Positions 6,327 to 9,249 of a stretch of 9,249 nucleotides of DNA are shown one piece after another. The stretch is from DASVXQ01 sp046727955 (lineage in GTDB: Bacteria > Actinomycetota > CALGFH01): assembly GCA_046727955.1 (NCBI GenBank), contig JBKPDO010000078.1, positions 1 through 9,249 of the forward strand. Reading direction: 5' to 3'. Made by a program: the position numbers and the translations under genes. Below the pieces are notes generated by a model. It made no database searches and was not told where the DNA came from. It saw nothing but the letters and a program-made list of their open reading frames with translations. Each line of letters opens with the position of its first letter. Position 1 is the stretch's first letter.

Positions 6327-6491
6327 CAGGGGGCAGACCTTCGAGCAGCGCCGATCCAGCGGCCACGAGTGGCCCGGCCTCGCCGGGTTGCTCGTTTTCT
6401 CGTTCGGGCTCAGCGCGCACAGACGGTCCCGCAAGCCGCCAGCCTCTGTTCCCGGGGCCGGGCCGGGTGTGATGATGGCCGTGGAGATCAA
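6327..6491. promoter_or_regulatory. Likely promoter region of the small-ORF/STAND operon
   Basis: The 165-bp gap before the ATG at 6492 includes the most T-rich stretch nearby (CTCGTTTTCTCGTTC, about 6389-6403). No convincing -35/-10 pair could be fixed, so the role is inferred from position. Confidence 0.25.
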
Positions 6492-6635
6492 ATGCCTCGC
6501 AATGCGGGGGTTGCCGCGGCGGCGCCCACAGATGCCGGCTTTGTGGAGATGCGGCTCGTCAAGGTCGCTGGGCTCCCGGTTGAGCAGGACGCTGACCCGT
6601 CCGGCATTGCCGAGTCCGGCGGCGAGAAGGACTAG
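6492..6635 (+). CDS. Small ORF (47 aa) immediately upstream of the STAND gene
   Basis: ATG at 6492 with GGAG 5-6 nt upstream (GTGGAGATCAAATG), stop TAG at 6633-6635, only 3 bp before the ATG of the next gene. The frame is open further upstream, but the ribosome binding site and the change to natural composition favour this start. The protein is acidic at its end and has a short hydrophobic/charged core, GFVEMRLVKVAGLPVEQDAD (17-36); it has no signal peptide, membrane helix or cysteines. Third-position GC is about 77%, compatible with coding. I recognise no family. The tight spacing suggests translational coupling, so it could be a small partner or adaptor of the STAND protein, or just a leader ORF setting its translation. 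Confidence 0.45.
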   Translation: MPRNAGVAAAAPTDAGFVEMRLVKVAGLPVEQDADPSGIAESGGEKD

Positions 6636-6638
6636 GAC

Positions 6639-9249
6639 ATGGAGGACTCGCAGGAGCCGGGTGCGGCCGCTTCGCCGCGCGGGGAACCGGCTGCGGACCG
6701 GGCGGCGGTGATCCTCACGCCCGACCAGCGGGTGCGGGTGTTCATCTCCTCCACGCTGGAGGAGCTGGCCGCCGAGCGGGCGGCCGCCCGGCGGGCGATC
6801 GCCCGGCTGCACCTGGTGCCGGTGTGGTATGAGTCCGGCGCCCGTCCGCACCCGCCGCGGAGCATGTACCGGGCCTACCTGAAGCAAAGCCAGGTGTTTG
6901 TGGGCATCTACTGGCAGCGCTATGGCTGGGTGGCGCCGGGGATGGAGATCTCGGGGCTGGAAGATGAGTACCGGCTGGCGGCCGGCAAGCCGATGCTGCT
7001 GTACCTCAAGCGCCCGGCCCCCGGCCAGGAGCCACGGCTGACGGCGATGCTCGACGGCATCCGCGCCGCCGGGACCGCGTCCTACCGGACCTTCGCCACG
7101 CCCAGGGAGCTGGAACGGCTGCTGGCCGACGACCTTGCAGTTGTGTTGAGCGAGCGCTTTGCGGGCGAGCCCGGGGGGGCGGAGCTGCCGGCCGGGACGG
7201 TGACGTTCTTGCTGACCGATATCGAGGGCTCGACGCGGCTGTGGGAAACCGTGCCAGGCGCCATGGAGGTAGCTCTCGAGCGGCACAACCGTCTTGTCAC
7301 CGGCGTGATCGACGACCATGGCGGGGTGGTGGTCACCTCGCGTGGGGAGGGGGACAGTTTCTTCGCCGCCTTTGCCAGCGCGGTTGCCGCGGTCGAGGCG
7401 GCCGGCGTCTGCCAGCTACGGCTGCAGGGGGAGGCGTGGCCGGCCGGGGCGGCGCTGCGGGTGCGGATGGGGCTGCACACCGGGGAGGCGCACGTGCACG
7501 ACGGCGACTATGTCGACCACGCGCCGATCAACCGCTGTGCCCGGGTGAAAGCCGCCGCGCACGGCGGGCAGGTACTCATCACCAAGACCACCCGCGACCT
7601 GGTGGCAGGGCGGCTGGGCGGCGGGTTCGGCCTGACGCGGCTGGGGGAGTTCCGGCTGCGCGATCTGGCCGAGCCCGAGCTCATCTACCAACTCACCCAT
7701 GCTGACCTGCCGGCCGGCTTCCCGCCGATCCACACTGGTGCGGGGCGCGGCCCGCGCCCGCTGCCGGTGGGCACCACCTCGCTGGTCGGGCGGGAGCAGG
7801 CCATCGGCGAGGTGGCCGGCCTGCTGGGCGGGCCTGGGGTGCGGTTGGTGACGTTGACCGGGCCGGGTGGGGTCGGCAAGACCCGGCTGGCGGTGGCGGT
7901 GGGCGAGCGGCTGGCTGAGCGCTTCGGGGCGGGGACCGCGTTCGTTCCGCTGGCGGCGGTCACCGATCCCGGGCTGGTGCTGGCGGGTGTCGCCCGGGCG
8001 GTGGGGGCGGAGCTGGCGGGGGCGGGCGCGCCGCTGGAGGCCCTGGCCGAGTACTTCGGCGACGACTCCTGGCTGCTCATCCTCGACAACCTCGAACAGG
8101 TGATCGGCGCCGCCGGTGACCTCGGCGCGCTGCTGGCCCGCTGCCCCGGCGTGGTGATCTTGGCGACCAGCCGGACGGTGCTGGGGCTGCGGGCCGAGCG
8201 GGAGTACCCGGTGCCGCCGCTGCCGCTACCCGCCGACCCCGCCGGCGTGCCGGTGGAGGCGCTGATGGTCTCGCCGGCGGTGGCGCTGTTCGTGGACCGG
8301 GCCCGCGCGGTCCGGCCCGGCTTCGCCCTGACCGCGGGCAACGCCGCCGCGGTGGCCGAGATCTGCCGGCGGCTGGAGGGGCTGCCGCTGGCGATCGAGC
8401 TGGCGGCTGCCCGCACCCGGCTGCTGGACCCCGCCGCGCTGCTGCGCCGGCTGGCGGCCTCGCTGGATGCGCTGGGGACGGGCGCGGTGGACCTGCCCGA
8501 GCGGCAGCGCACCCTGCGGGCCACGGTGGAGTGGAGCGTGGGCCTGCTGGACGACGCCGAGCGGTCGCTGCTGGAGACGGTGGCGGTGTTCGTGGACGGC
8601 TGGACCGTCGAGGCCGCCGCCCAGGTGGCGGGCCTGTCCGAGGACCGGGCGCTGGAGCTGTCGGAGGCGCTGGCCCGCCACAGCCTCATCTACCTCGACA
8701 GCACCGAGTCCGGCCCCCGCTCGCGGATGCTGGAGACCGTCCGCGCGTTTGTGGCCGAGCAGCTGGCGGCCCGGCCCGACGTCGCCGACGTTGGGCGCCG
8801 CCACGCCGGCTACTACCGGGCGCTGGCCGAGCAGGCCGACCGGCCGCTGCGCGGCGACCGCGAGTGGCTGGAGCGGCTGCAGGCCGATGCGGGCAACCTC
8901 GCCGCCGCCGTGCGCTGGTACCTGGCCCACGACCGCGGGCCGCTGCCGCACCTGTTCCGGGTCCTGTGGCTGTTCTGGGAGCTGCAGGACCAAATGGGCG
9001 AGGTCCGCGCCTGGGCCGGGCAGCTGCTGCCCACCGCCGACGCCCTCGACCCCCAGGCCCGCGCCGAGCTGCTGTGGACGGCGGCGGCGACCGGCGTCGA
9101 GGTGGGCGACGACCAAGCGGCGCTGGCGGCCCGCGAGCGCCTGGCGCCGCTGCTCGACGGGATCGGGGACCCCTTTCTCCACGCGGCGTGCCAGCTGGTC
9201 ATGGCGTGGACCGCGGGGATCGTCGCCGACTTCGACGGCGCCCTGCGGG
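6639..9249 (+). CDS. DUF4062 - class III cyclase - STAND (NB-ARC-like) ATPase protein, 3' end outside window
   Basis: Open from ATG 6639 (AAGGA 8 nt upstream) to the window end, 870 codons so far. Domain order: DUF4062 (about 31-172, start RVRVFISSTLEELAAERAAA); class III nucleotidyl cyclase (about 186-352); STAND P-loop ATPase (about 380-600) with Walker A GPGGVGKT (408-415), Walker B LLILDNLE (479-486), ATSR sensor (509-512) and GLPLAIELAA (581-590); winged helix (about 620-690); then helical TPR-like repeats, cut by the edge. The cyclase keeps metal ligands D194 and D239 and transition-state N298 and R302. The two purine-selecting positions are R235 and Y291 instead of Lys and Asp, so the product is uncertain. 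STAND proteins are ATP-driven switches in which the C-terminal repeats sense a trigger and the N-terminal domains act. A LuxR or other C-terminal domain might follow beyond the window. It is probably cytoplasmic and co-transcribed with the 47-aa ORF. The domain calls are secure; the biological role is not. Confidence 0.92.
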   Translation, partial: MEDSQEPGAAASPRGEPAADRAAVILTPDQRVRVFISSTLEELAAERAAARRAIARLHLVPVWYESGARPHPPRSMYRAYLKQSQVFVGIYWQRYGWVAPGMEISGLEDEYRLAAGKPMLLYLKRPAPGQEPRLTAMLDGIRAAGTASYRTFATPRELERLLADDLAVVLSERFAGEPGGAELPAGTVTFLLTDIEGSTRLWETVPGAMEVALERHNRLVTGVIDDHGGVVVTSRGEGDSFFAAFASAVAAVEAAGVCQLRLQGEAWPAGAALRVRMGLHTGEAHVHDGDYVDHAPINRCARVKAAAHGGQVLITKTTRDLVAGRLGGGFGLTRLGEFRLRDLAEPELIYQLTHADLPAGFPPIHTGAGRGPRPLPVGTTSLVGREQAIGEVAGLLGGPGVRLVTLTGPGGVGKTRLAVAVGERLAERFGAGTAFVPLAAVTDPGLVLAGVARAVGAELAGAGAPLEALAEYFGDDSWLLILDNLEQVIGAAGDLGALLARCPGVVILATSRTVLGLRAEREYPVPPLPLPADPAGVPVEALMVSPAVALFVDRARAVRPGFALTAGNAAAVAEICRRLEGLPLAIELAAARTRLLDPAALLRRLAASLDALGTGAVDLPERQRTLRATVEWSVGLLDDAERSLLETVAVFVDGWTVEAAAQVAGLSEDRALELSEALARHSLIYLDSTESGPRSRMLETVRAFVAEQLAARPDVADVGRRHAGYYRALAEQADRPLRGDREWLERLQADAGNLAAAVRWYLAHDRGPLPHLFRVLWLFWELQDQMGEVRAWAGQLLPTADALDPQARAELLWTAAATGVEVGDDQAALAARERLAPLLDGIGDPFLHAACQLVMAWTAGIVADFDGALR

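Noticed and set aside
5746..6711. 321-codon plus-strand frame
   Set aside because: Mostly Arg/Gly/Ser-rich, changes character several times, has no ribosome binding site, and its end overlaps the STAND gene in another frame. Only a short GntR-like scrap is noted.
6162..7319. 385-codon minus-strand frame
   Set aside because: Its upstream two thirds are antisense to the STAND protein; only the last 54 codons look like coding sequence.
8226..9182. 318-codon minus-strand frame
   Set aside because: Antisense shadow of the STAND winged-helix and repeat region.

Overview
The window is high-GC DNA with strongly GC-biased third codon positions, several GTG starts and clear GGAGG-type ribosome binding sites. 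Gene content (class III nucleotidyl cyclases, an ISAzo13-type transposase, a STAND ATPase, lipobox lipoprotein, PASTA domain) fits a soil-type actinomycete (Actinomycetota). A Chloroflexota host is possible but less likely. This placement is inferred from composition and families, not from a marker gene.

Layout, left to right. (1) The 3' end of a beta-propeller repeat protein (to 623), followed at once by an 8-bp stem-loop. (2) An ISAzo13-family insertion sequence, about 746-2033. Its DDE transposase (801-2020) is broken by two closely spaced frame changes near its C-terminus. (3) A six-helix membrane adenylate cyclase (2046-3176) whose ribosome binding site abuts the IS right end. Because of the broken transposase frame, transposase and cyclase read as one 791-codon open frame; I regard them as two genes. 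(4) Convergent to the cyclase, a 329-aa protein with a C-terminal cyclic-nucleotide-binding domain (3262-4251, minus). (5) A degraded PASTA-domain reading frame (from 4374, plus). (6) A SnoaL/NTF2-like lipoprotein (4694-5296, minus) with a triple CCAGGTGT repeat upstream. (7) About 1.2 kb (5297-6491) with little convincing coding: gene scraps and one possible 54-aa minus-strand frame. (8) A likely two-gene operon: a 47-aa ORF (6492-6635), then, 3 bp later, a large DUF4062 - class III cyclase - STAND ATPase - helical repeat protein starting at 6639 and running off the window. The supplied reading-frame list omits this last gene because it has no stop inside the window, yet it is the largest real gene here.

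The common theme is cyclic nucleotide signalling. A complete adenylate cyclase sits next to a cyclic-nucleotide-binding protein with no DNA-binding domain, and 3.5 kb away a second, divergent cyclase domain is built into an NLR-like ATPase. The first pair looks like a make-and-sense module. The STAND protein looks like a sensor or conflict protein, with DUF4062 and cyclase as its N-terminal output or input domains. Whether the two sets work together is inference only.
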